Shown: positions 25,318-35,127 of the stretch, in pieces
Position numbering within the stretch: position 1 is the stretch's first letter
How the letters are laid out: each line of letters starts with the position of its first letter
From: Pyrenopolyporus hunteri
Lineage: Eukaryota; Ascomycota; Sordariomycetes; Xylariales; Hypoxylaceae
Direction: 5' to 3'
Length of the DNA stretch: 64,000 bases
Assembly: GCA_902806595.1 (NCBI GenBank)
Contig: CADCXC010000037.1
Location: forward strand, 2,542,001-2,606,000
Position numbers and translations under genes: made by a program
Notes under the pieces: generated by a model
What the model saw: only the letters and a program-made list of their open reading frames with translations
What the model was told of the DNA's origin: nothing
The model's database searches: none

Positions 25318-28300
25318 TTACGCGGCTGCGGGCGTAGCACCCGGCTCTTCCTTGTTCACCTTCTCGGCCACCTCTTCCCACCATACGCCGTGAGCTTCCC
25401 GGTCTACAGCTCCCACTTTAACAATCTCATCTACAATTTCTCGTACTCTCTCGACAAACTCGGGCAATCCGAGACTCGCCAGCTTCTCTCCAGCCGTGCT
25501 CGTGGCCTTGACCTTCTCGCTTGCCGAGCCGGCTTGCAGCCTAGCCAGTATATGGCTCCTTACACGCGTTAGAAGCAATCTTAACACAGGCTCCCTCGGG
25601 TCCGTATTGTCGCGCTTCGCATCCGCACTGGCCGCGAGAACCTTAGTTACCAGGGCTTGTAAATGCGCTTTTGTGGCTGCCGGCATCGACCGCCCCGCTT
25701 CCAGTGCAGCCATGATGCCGTGCGTAGCCGTAGACTGGGAAAGCGGCTTAGATTCGTCGTCCATGGCCTCTAGGACTGTCATGATACGACCGGCTTCCGT
25801 CCTCCAAGGAGCTCGGACGTCGCGCTTGAGCATGTTCTTGCATTGTAGGAGGATGGCGCCCGCGGTAACGATGCGCATCGTCTGCCGCCCTATACGAGCA
25901 CGGCGTTTTGTATCAAGAGCGAGTGGCTCCGGTATAGTTTCGTCCGATGGTGACGGTTGCGTAAACTCGTCCAGTAACATCTGCCAATAAATCTTGTCCG
26001 GCGTAGGTCGTGACCGTGGATGATTGATGCCCTCAGGATCACGACGCGCCGCTTCCGCATTTACCTTGTTGCGCGCATTCCGCCACGAAGCCTCTGCGCG
26101 AGCGAGCGTAATAGTACCTTTATCTAGCTCCTCGGCGAACCTTTTCGCCTCATACGCCGATGCGTGCTCTAAGAGGCTCGGTGCCGCAACCTGTAACATA
26201 TAGTTCGCGTAGTCGTATAGCATAGTGTCGATGAATGAAAGAAGCGCCTCGAGACGGTCTACGACGTTTCCTTGGCTAAGCTTATTCTCGACCAGCTCCT
26301 TCACTTCATCGTCGCGTACCGGTGCGCAGAGCTTAGGAAGGAGAGATCCCATCGACGAGAAGAACTTCTCATATGAAAAGCTACCAGCCAAAAACTGTTG
26401 CTGGGAAACTTCCGTATCGAGGATCTCGCCGATGAACGTGTGCATAGACGAGCCGGGTCTGACTAGATGCTGAAGTCTATCCCTGATATAGTTGGCCATC
26501 ACGATGAGATAATGGAACTCCTTCTCCTCATCTCTTGGGCCCGCCTTTAAGTCTTGGAAGAGGGGGTCCATGCGCAGCTTATGTTGTTCTTGGAAGTGCT
26601 GATACTCGATGCGGTACTCTCGATTGATGGCTAACTCGTGAACAATAACCCGGTTATCCGGAAGGATCGGAGGGTAGCTCGGCTGACTTATGTTGTACTT
26701 TAGCTCCCTCTCCCTTAAAGGAGTAGGGGGCGGCGTGAGCGTCTGAAGCTGCGAAGAAACGACGTGGTCTGCCGTTGCGTTGTCCCCGGCCGGGTTATCA
26801 TTGGCAAGCGAATGTTCGGTAGCTCGCGGTTTCATGTCGCCCGTAGGTCTCTTTGCGGCTCTTGCTTTCCTCGCCTGTCTAACAGCATCAAAAATCATCT
26901 TCTTTCCTCGTTCGGGACCGGCGAGCTTCTTGATTCGGACCATCAACATTAGCTGATTGTCCTTGATGCTTTGTCGGTAGGAATCAGCAACCGCTTCTTC
27001 GGTACGATCCTTCACCGCCTCAAGTATCGCGTCAAGTTCCACAAACTGCAAGACCATGACCTCGACTAGGGCATTCGAATCGCGGGCCTTCCATGCGATA
27101 AAGGCGTTGTGGAACGTCGCGTACGATTCCGGCAGGGCCCCTTGCAAAGCTGGCGGTACTGTATAGTTATTCATAGACGTCAGTCGCGAAAGGATATTCT
27201 CGAAGGAAATTAGCAAGTCCCGTGCTTTGGCAACAAGATCCTGTAACTGTGGATTAGCTAGATCATCGTGAGGGATGGGCTGCCCTTGAGAGGATCCAAC
27301 CTGCTCCTGTTCTCCCCTATGGTCCTTATTGCTAAGGACCTGGGTAGGATGACCTAAGATTAAGAAAGCGCTCAGGAATGTACGGACGGCGGTCATCTCG
27401 TTCACGGACCCGGGCTCGCCCTCCTCTAATCCACAGATGCGCAAGACTCTTGCCGTGAGCACGAGGACTTTCTCCTGGGCAAGGAGTTCGGTCACCTGCT
27501 CAAACGAGGTGTCTCTGACGCTGTCGATGTTAAGGCCGAGCTCGGAGAACTGGCGCACAGCTATCTTCCTCGACACTCCTCTCCACCACCATTGGATCTT
27601 GGACGCAGCCACATCCTCACTCATGAGCACGATGTCACTCATACTCGAGGATTCATGTTCCTCCTCTTCAGGCGAACCATCCCTCTCGGACCTTTTAGCC
27701 ACGATGCTCTGGCCTCTGGATCGTTTGGCGGCGTGGCGGCTACGCAATTCCTCCCTTCTCTTCTCGGCCTCGGCCAACCGCTCCTCCATCTGGGACCTAA
27801 GCTTGCGCAACTCCTGCTCTCTCTTCTCCTTCATGCTCTCGGCCACCGCTTTGGCCCGCTTTACCTCTTCCGCGCACGCGGCGACGATCTCGGCCAGATT
27901 CTTTTCCCTTGCCTGCGCAGCAGCTAAGGCACGTTCTTCCAGGTTCGAAGTCTTTTGCTGGGCCGTCTTTGCTAGGGCGGCCCTCAAACGCACCTTTTCA
28001 GCGTGCGCCGCCCTGTCAGCCAAGCGCGCCTTCCGATCCTCCAGTATAGACGCGCGGCGCATCTGCTGGGCGATATATTTACTCTGGGGGCCACCATGAT
28101 GACTGAAGCCGTGCGAGGATCGCGAATGCGCGGACGAGATAGAGTTACGACGCGACGAGGCGGCCGAATCCTTTCGACGATTCTGACTAGGCCGATAAAA
28201 CCGTGCGGCGATATGGGGAGGTGGGGTATATATTCTACCGTTCTCTTCTTCCGTTATCAAGGTCATGTCTAGATCGGGGTCTATAGACGTCGGGTCCGGA

Positions 28301-28362
28301 GTGCCCATTGATTCTTCAAGATTTCGAGAGGGGTCTGTTAGGTCGGCGGAAACGCGACGCAT
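25318..28362 (-). CDS. SOK1: T-complex protein 11 / Sok1 family protein
   Basis: A single open exon of 1,014 residues from the first in-frame ATG at 28,362. The frame stays open further upstream to 28,467 but with no ATG. A Ser/Arg-rich N-terminus is followed by a long Ala/Glu/Arg/Lys coiled coil (about residues 95-210) and an IQ-type calmodulin-binding motif at about 254-270 (SKIQWWWRGVSRKIAVRQF). The TCP11 domain covers most of the C-terminal half, with EYRIEYQHFQEQHKLRMDPL, FHYLIVMANYIRDRL and LLSFIDTMLYDYANYMLQVA. In yeast, Sok1 is a dosage suppressor of cAMP/PKA-pathway defects, and mammalian TCP11 is linked to cAMP signalling in sperm. The biochemical role is not known. The TAA stop lies within a perfect gtaagt donor (about 25,315-25,325), so the true C-terminus may be spliced. 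Confidence 0.88.
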   Translation of the reverse strand: MRRVSADLTDPSRNLEESMGTPDPTSIDPDLDMTLITEEENGRIYTPPPHIAARFYRPSQNRRKDSAASSRRNSISSAHSRSSHGFSHHGGPQSKYIAQQMRRASILEDRKARLADRAAHAEKVRLRAALAKTAQQKTSNLEERALAAAQAREKNLAEIVAACAEEVKRAKAVAESMKEKREQELRKLRSQMEERLAEAEKRREELRSRHAAKRSRGQSIVAKRSERDGSPEEEEHESSSMSDIVLMSEDVAASKIQWWWRGVSRKIAVRQFSELGLNIDSVRDTSFEQVTELLAQEKVLVLTARVLRICGLEEGEPGSVNEMTAVRTFLSAFLILGHPTQVLSNKDHRGEQEQVGSSQGQPIPHDDLANPQLQDLVAKARDLLISFENILSRLTSMNNYTVPPALQGALPESYATFHNAFIAWKARDSNALVEVMVLQFVELDAILEAVKDRTEEAVADSYRQSIKDNQLMLMVRIKKLAGPERGKKMIFDAVRQARKARAAKRPTGDMKPRATEHSLANDNPAGDNATADHVVSSQLQTLTPPPTPLRERELKYNISQPSYPPILPDNRVIVHELAINREYRIEYQHFQEQHKLRMDPLFQDLKAGPRDEEKEFHYLIVMANYIRDRLQHLVRPGSSMHTFIGEILDTEVSQQQFLAGSFSYEKFFSSMGSLLPKLCAPVRDDEVKELVENKLSQGNVVDRLEALLSFIDTMLYDYANYMLQVAAPSLLEHASAYEAKRFAEELDKGTITLARAEASWRNARNKVNAEAARRDPEGINHPRSRPTPDKIYWQMLLDEFTQPSPSDETIPEPLALDTKRRARIGRQTMRIVTAGAILLQCKNMLKRDVRAPWRTEAGRIMTVLEAMDDESKPLSQSTATHGIMAALEAGRSMPAATKAHLQALVTKVLAASADAKRDNTDPREPVLRLLLTRVRSHILARLQAGSASEKVKATSTAGEKLASLGLPEFVERVREIVDEIVKVGAVDREAHGVWWEEVAEKVNKEEPGATPAAA

Positions 28363-28959
28363 CGTGACGACGACGCCCGGTTGGGAGGGGCGTGTAAAAT
28401 GCGGCTTCTCCAGGGCCAAGTCTGATGCACGTAAGAAATGAGAGGGGATGCGGCACAGAGGGTTCAATCTTCTGTTTGCAGCACCCGCCTGCTACGTCTG
28501 AATTGCGGTTTGCTCTTCTCTAACTCGTGTGAAGCAACTAAACGGGGCGTTTGTGCTTGTTGTCACCGTTCGTTTGGCGCGGCGCTTCCCAACCACAGGT
28601 CAACAACAAAGTGACGCAGAAACGTCAAAAGTGGGAACGAATAGGAATTGAAACGGTGGCAACCGCAAAAACCGCGGGAAACGCCAAATTTGGGCGAAAG
28701 GGAAAAACGAAAACTGGAACAGAAAAAGGGAGGAAAAAGAAGAAAGGGACGAGACGAAGAATAATACAATGGTAAACGAGTCGCAACGAGGGCGAGAGGC
28801 GAAACGTGAAATGTGAAATGTGAAAAATGCAGGATTCCTACTGTAGGCTTCCGAGTTGACGGAATTGGGGGGGGATAATAAGAGTTAAAAAACGCAAGTT
28901 GAAGACGCAGAAGAGACGCAGATAGAGGGAAAAAGAACCTTGGAAACGTTGGCTTGAGT
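28363..28959. other. SOK1-like upstream region with purine/pyrimidine strand bias
   Basis: About 28,600-28,820 is strongly purine-rich on the + strand, hence CT-rich on the coding strand of the SOK1-like gene. CT-rich tracts just upstream of transcription starts are common in filamentous fungi, so this is probably its promoter/5' UTR. The overlapping open frame at 28,551-28,775 simply reflects the A/G-rich composition. Confidence 0.45.
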
Positions 28960-30661
28960 AAGATAGGTACCTAGCTAGCTCCTAGCGTAATAATAAACCC
29001 GGAAAAGCTGGAACACTAAATGCAATATCTAATGACAGATGACGGAGGCGTTGTAGGTACCTATCTGCGGTAACATGGAGGGTCGGCCGCAGGGCAGTCG
29101 TCATTACCAGGTTTCTAGGTCTAGCCAGCCCACCCAAATGAAACAAGCAGAATACCATCTACATGTAGGTATTTGTGTTGTATTGTATTGCATTGTATTG
29201 TACAATACAAGAGGTATAGGTATAGGTATAGATATAGGTACCATATTACGATGCAATCACTTGGAGGATACGGGTATAGGTACCTATCCGCCTCTAAAAT
29301 CTTAATACGGATGTGAGGTCAAGGTACCTACCTCTTCTTCTATAAATTTGTAAGCGGGGGTTCCTTCGTTCTGCCCGTTTCCATCCATTCCGCAACCGTA
29401 TCACTTCGAAATTGTTGGAAGTTACCACCTCATGTAAGAACCTCGGGCACTCTCCAAAATCTGTAAGCTCTACGTACTGCATGTATCTAAGTACCCAGGT
29501 AGGTACTATACCTAGGTGTACCTACTATGTATTTCCCAACGCTGGCACATCGATGTGTGCGTTTATGGTATGTAGGTACCATTGAAGTTTAGGTACTGAT
29601 AGACGCCTGAGTGTTACCGAGCACTCGCCACACGCATACTTAGTAAGCCCCGTGATTTCAACTGGAATCACTAACCACCTAGCCATACTATGATACGTAA
29701 ATTCCAGGGTCCAAAGGGGGCCGTCACCCAATGCTACGTGCGCTAAAGATAGCATCATACAAGTACCTAGGTATCTATATATGTATATATGAGTAAGGTT
29801 TCTAGGTACTTATTACATACATATCTATGTACCTACCAGGTATGTATTATGTTAGCTACCTTACCTACAAATTGATTACTAGATCTAGATTCCATCTGAC
29901 GTTTTTCAACACCATCTTAAATTACGAGGGACCTTGTAGGTGCAACGAGACTCCCTCGATGTGCGGTACGAGAGATTCGAGGATCTCGGGACCCCGGACC
30001 ATCTCCCGCTATAGCAGGGCTACCTCGGGTAGAGGTACCTAGGTACCTACGTATACCCGCATTCTCATTGCGACCTCAGCCTATAAGCAATACTTAAGTA
30101 CGGTATGTGGCGCTAGGCCTCAAATTCCACCGTCACAGCTTCGAGGATTTATTTTCTAAGCCTTTAAAACCTTTTAAAGCTTTTATGGGTATCTGAGATA
30201 TACATACCTATATTTCACGACTTATCCGCGAGACGGGAACATTGCCCACACAAGTGCAACCAAACTTGAAACCTAGGTAGGTAGGTAATTCGTAAATATC
30301 TCTAATCAGTCTATCAATTAGGTACTGCAATAAATAGCATTCAGCAGCCGGAAATCAAACGAGTCCGTTGTTCGTAAACAGCAATCGTATTATTGGGTAT
30401 TATGGCGTCAGAGGTGTCCGCGGTTTCTTTATCAATCTACAAGGAGAATACAAGTCCGGTCGACGTCGTCTTCCGGAAACAGTATACCTAATGAGTGTCT
30501 AACCCAGGTAGTTAGTCCCGGAAATATGCTCCCCAGCCAACAGATTCCACCTTTAGTCTCATATTCGTCCGCCGGGAGCATAATAACAACTATTATCTGG
30601 CTACATTGAGCTACCTGTCCTTGCGTTGCTCCAAGCTCCTACGGCAAAATCTACCATCACA
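28960..30661. repeat. Intergenic block dense in TAGGTACCTA-type palindromes
   Basis: There is no gene. Words built from TAGGTACC, GGTACCTA and CCTAGG recur more than a dozen times (for example near 29,055, 29,230, 29,278, 29,322, 29,500, 29,573, 29,765, 29,830, 30,033-30,050 and 30,272). Many are palindromic and some are in tandem, such as aggtacctaggtacct near 30,035. The same word family also occurs near 39,950 and, as an ACCT run, near 41,740, always outside coding sequence. A short TATAGG/GATATAGG run lies near 29,215-29,235. The role is unknown. Confidence 0.65.
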
Positions 30662-31675
30662 ATGAGTCAACGTAGGCCCCAAACCTTCCTAGAACACTAT
30701 AGAGCGGAAAATTGGAGGTTCGCAAGATACCGAGCGTTTGGTGGCGAGGAGCCGGGTGACACAACGTACGCCGAAAATCGAACCCGATGGCTCCATCACC
30801 CCTTTGGGAGAAGGGGGAGACCACGGCTCAGACCAAGGGGGTTGAAAACGTTCAGACCGAGGAATTATGTAGTCGCGCCGCGCAGAGGTCTGTACGGTGC
30901 CGTCAAGGATAGATATACGCGGGTCAGGAACTGGTTTACGGCGCAAGGCATGTTCACGCGCGTGAGAACTTTAGGTTACGGCGGATTGGGCTTGGCCATT
31001 CATTTTGTGTGGAGGGGCCCGCAAGCTGGAGCCCCAAGTCGGGACGTTGTCCTCAAGGTCGGTCTTAACGATTGGCAGGACGAAGACCTCCGCGACGAGG
31101 AGGAATCGACGAGGGTAACCATACCGGCTCCTAGATACTACTATGAAGTTAGGTAACTAAACAATCTCTCAGAAAATGGAGCGCGCAGCCCACGTCATCC
31201 AAGCTATCAGACCACAAGACGTCGGTATGCCTCCCAAGACTAAATTTAGGTTTGAAGAACCGATCTTAGAGGATTCGAGCGAGGAGAAGGAATCTAGCGG
31301 CTCAGACAGTCGTAGTGACACTAATCCCAGGACACACTCCAGGAGATGGATGATGGAGAATCAACTTGACCAGATGAAAGCCAAGTGGCGGAGACACAAA
31401 GTCAGATACACCAGACAAAATTTGAGAAACAAAAATAGAAGAATCATGCGGGGAGAATTAAGGCGACAGGAGGTGATGCACGGTAGTAGTCCTGCCATAG
31501 ATGATGCGTATAGGCGGTGGCAGATTGACCGTAAGGATTACCTACTTTTGGAGTATTTGCAATATGGTGACCTAGCGCACCTAATATACAAACTCCAAGC
31601 ACTGGGCCAGGAGACGATTCCTAACCGCGTGCTTTGGTCCTTCTGGCTCTGCTGTATGTCAATAACCTCTGCCTT

Positions 31676-31713
<38 letters not shown>

Positions 31714-32936
31714 CTCCTCCTTCTCTCTTATTCGTATATGCTCTTAGCTAACCAAGTTGTCAGTGGTCAGAGCCTGCGTCGCCATGGAGTAAGGCATTTT
31801 GCATCCCAGAAGAATTTATGGGCTTGCTCAATCCCCATTGTAGCACGGCAGCATCGCACTAATCAATTGTCGTAGGTTCCCCCCGCGGAAATTCCACCCG
31901 ATGCGACACGGGCCGCCTGGGGTCGGGGACAACGTCTCAGTGGAGGTGGGCGAGCTTCTCGCTGGTCGAGGTGAGCCTTCCTGGAAGGCTTTCGGCAACG
32001 ATCTCTTCGAGGATATCCCGCTCCCTAGGCGTAGATGGCATGCCAAGCACATAGTCCATTTCGACATCGACCCTAAAAATAGTAAGCACTTGACTATAGC
32101 GTCTATGATCATAGGGTTGGGCGTGAATTAGATGCTCGTAACTAATACAATTGAAGTACTTATCGGAGAAATCGATGAAGGTACTCGCAATCACGAGCAC
32201 CGCTGGATTCCTAGACTGAAGGTAAGCTATCTCCGCGAGACAAGATAGCTTTTCTTTTGCCTACTGCTAAGAATAACGATAGCTCGCGGACTGGGGTTGT
32301 GCGAAAGCCGTAAAGCGCAACAAGGGAAACGCATACTACTTTGAAAGACGCCGCTATAGCAAAGAGGGATACTTCGCCCCTGAGCAATTTGGACCGGAAT
32401 GGGAGCACATCGATGTTAAAACCCCTAGAGGCTGGGAACTGTCTGAGCAACGCGTTGCCGGTAACTACGGATCGCCGACGAATGTATGGGGGATTGCTTT
32501 GGTAATACCCTCAAGTAAGGTAGAAGTTATTGGAAATGATCTAACTTCTATGTAGGTTATGTGGCAGATCATAACGAAGTCCGTAGTGCCGACGCCGCCT
32601 CGATGGAATCCAGGGTCTCATCAATACCCCTATGAACCGCTCACTTATTGCGCCCTATTAATAACCGACGACAGGTTCGATTGGGTCGACCCGGAGCTTC
32701 GGAATACTCTCATACATTGCCTGAGACATGATCCCGCAGAGCGTCCGACCGTGATCCATCTGCTCCGACATGCGAAGAAATGCGTGCACAAATATTTTCC
32801 CGGTGAGTCAAACCGGGTGATTCGGGAATGGGTGCAAACGGTGATAAGGGATGGGCTTCATCCCCTGCCACCTGGCCCCCCCGACTTCGTCGGCCTAGGT
32901 GGTGGCGGCTTGCCCCCCCGCCCTCATACAATCTAG
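30662..32936 (+). CDS. Divergent protein kinase (HFD/DWG variant), fungal-type
   Basis: Seven exons: 30,662-31,114, 31,173-31,653, 31,764-31,788, 31,876-32,081, 32,157-32,221, 32,283-32,501 and 32,556-32,936. All introns are GT-AG and all phases agree, giving 609 residues. Kinase motifs in order: a glycine loop LGYGGLGLA (about 104-112), a VAIK-like VVLK (Lys132), EYLQYGDLAHLI as the hinge region, a catalytic loop HFDIDPKN (381-388; Asp and Asn kept, Phe for Arg of HRD) and ADWG in place of DFG (Asp413). The APE region is FAPEQF, followed by SPTNVWGIAL. The insert between the glycine loop and hinge is long and Arg/Glu-rich. The key Lys and both Asp remain, so activity is plausible. The in-frame ATG at 30,626 would add 12 residues; 30,662 has the better context. 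No close named family is recognised. Confidence 0.85.
31677..31710 (+). repeat. (CT)17 microsatellite inside kinase intron 2
   Basis: A perfect CT run lies within the 110-nt intron 31,654-31,763, between the donor gtatgt and the acceptor gttgtcag. It lengthens the intron's pyrimidine tract and is likely to vary in length between strains. Confidence 0.9.
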
Positions 32937-35127
32937 TCGAGTTTGTAGATTGGATGTGAGAAGTGGCGACGGCGAGCATCATGCGGCTCTGCACAAGGGA
33001 CTATTGATCCGCGTAATCTACGGACGAGCTACGAAGCCTCAATTCGAACCCCCGCAAAACTTCAGCAGCTCATCATACTAGACAAGAAGCCGAGATGCCG
33101 TTAGTCTGCTCAATGGACCAACTGCTCTTGTCGCCTAACCACGTGTGACCGTGACGGATGTGCGACTCGAGGATAATATTTGGGGGGCTTAGAGACGGGG
33201 GTTGAGCATTTGGGGTCCCGAGCCGGCTGTTCCTGAGATTTTGCCCGGGGTTGAGCAGCCAAGAGCTCGAAGCCTCTTCGAGTGAAGAACGGGAAGGAGA
33301 GCACGTTGTTGAATGATTGGCCGAGAAAGGATCTTGAGACCTGCGAACCCACGAATTACAAGGGGGGGCCGAGACCCGGCTCTTTTTGCCTGTAAGCTAT
33401 CGACGTGGAAATATGTATGGTTCCGTAGTTGACGTAGTTCTGTTCACGATCGACACATTTGCTTAACATCCCGTCCCGTTAAGGTTTAGAGCCCCCCGGT
33501 TCCTCTGCCGTCCGTGGTGAGTACGAGCTATGGCGCCTAACTAGGCGAAACAAAAGGTCATCTTATTGATCCGCGGCGAAGTACACCCGCATTTAGGCCC
33601 GCTGATTTTGAGGCTTCAATGCGTCCGTCCATGGAATGAAATCGCGATGCCTTCCCCTACACTGGATCGTGATGCTCTCCCAAACTTGGGATTTGATCCC
33701 AACGAGATGAGGAGCGAGATGACATACGGAACGTTGGGCGAACGACGTGGCGCCTGTTGGCGAGAGTCGAAGCCTAGCCTGAACTCCCAAGAACCGATCC
33801 GGCACTAGGAGAACACGGGCGTTCGTGAAGCCATACCCCTTATATCCCTCATATAGAAGCGGTCGTAGCCTGTTAAAAGTGAGACAGCAGCAACGTGTCT
33901 TGGATTCTTGAATAACCGAAGTCGACGACACACGTCAGAGTGAGTTCTAAGATTCGTAAAGGAGGATGTCCTCCGTTGCGGTTGAGGCGGTCAGCAACTT
34001 TTTGAAGGACCAGGATCAAGATTCTTAGATCGCATCATGGCCCTCATCGCGATGAAGCGACGTTTAGTCTGTATTAAGCGGTCTGTCAACGACGCGAAGG
34101 GATGAGCATTGATTGGACATCTCTATCAACCGAGCCTTGGTGCTACGTGCGGTATTCGCCTAGCCCAATGGATGTAGAGCGTGGTGCTGTGATTATAACA
34201 GGGAGATTCCCTAATGCAACGAGGGTCGTATCGACGGAGGACGGGGCGTCATAAGGATCTAGGAGAAATCGAATATAGGTAGCGTCGGAGGAGGACTGGA
34301 ACGCTTCGGTCTATTTTGGTATGATAAATTATGGAGGTTACATAGATAGCGCTGGTTGGTGGATACGGGTACCTATTGTGGAGGTGCAGGTGCCTAAGGC
34401 ATAGGGCGTAGGCATTGTCGTATAGCACCTAACAGGCAACCTTCCTACTGGTATACGCGGTACCATCCAGGTTGGTCGAAACGGGGTACAATAATCACCT
34501 AGTAGCTACCACTAAAGTAACTGATTGGTTAAGCACGTAGATTTCCAGCATCTGACCGTCCTTAATAGGTGGGCTATAAAGGAAAATTGCATCAGGTCCC
34601 TTTGTGCTTTCCTAAGACCAAAGTCAGCTGCTTCCCTACCAGGTGCCGCCTGTAATTGACGATTATAGTGAATGGCCCACCTACCTCCCTGTAGGTAAGG
34701 TGCGAAGTATACGGAACACGAAATTATGACGAAAGGTGCTAAGACAAGGCGTCACAGGGCACTTGCCAATCTCGGGCTAAAGATGTAGTACCCGAATGCC
34801 CTAGGCCACCTAAATGAGAATTATAGGCAATGTAGGGCAGTTTAGTACCTGGAATCTGGGGGACCCCTCCCCCTACGGTTACCCGGCTTTGGGTGTTTCT
34901 TGGGGACGGTTACGAGTGGAGGACGAGCCCATTTCTCCACTTTGGCCGAAACCGCCACCAGAATTAAACTTGTACTGCAGGCCTCTTTTTTTTTGGGCTT
35001 GTACCTTTTCATCATTAATTCATCCTTTAACACCGCCCTTCTTACCCCGAATACCACCCGCTTCCCGCTCCCTCTCCTGCGAATCATCTATCCCACATTG
35101 CCATGGTATTCGCCAGATGTTTACCTC
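32937..35127. other. Intergenic (2.2 kb), no supported gene
   Basis: This lies between the kinase and KCS1. Open frames at 33,110-33,352 (-), 33,566-33,808 (+) and 33,593-33,931 (-) are short, mutually overlapping and have no recognisable motif. The stretch around 33,560-33,930 could be an eroded gene, but I cannot support that. The last 200 bases before KCS1 include pyrimidine-rich runs, such as the T-tract near 34,985, and are probably promoter/5' UTR. Confidence 0.5.

Noticed and set aside
28363..28467. N-terminal extension of the SOK1-like protein by 35 residues
   Set aside because: The extension would start at TTG; the first in-frame ATG is at 28,362.
33030..33070. tRNA-like T-loop word (ggttcgaa) on the - strand
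   Set aside because: No matching acceptor, D-arm or anticodon stem could be folded around it.
33593..33931. 112-codon - strand open frame between the kinase and KCS1
   Set aside because: No recognisable domain, overlaps an opposite-strand frame, and no splice partners found. Possibly an eroded gene but not supportable.
34900..35127. N-terminal extension of KCS1 by 76 residues
   Set aside because: It begins at TTG, and the region is pyrimidine-rich like a 5' UTR. The ATG at 35,128 is preferred.
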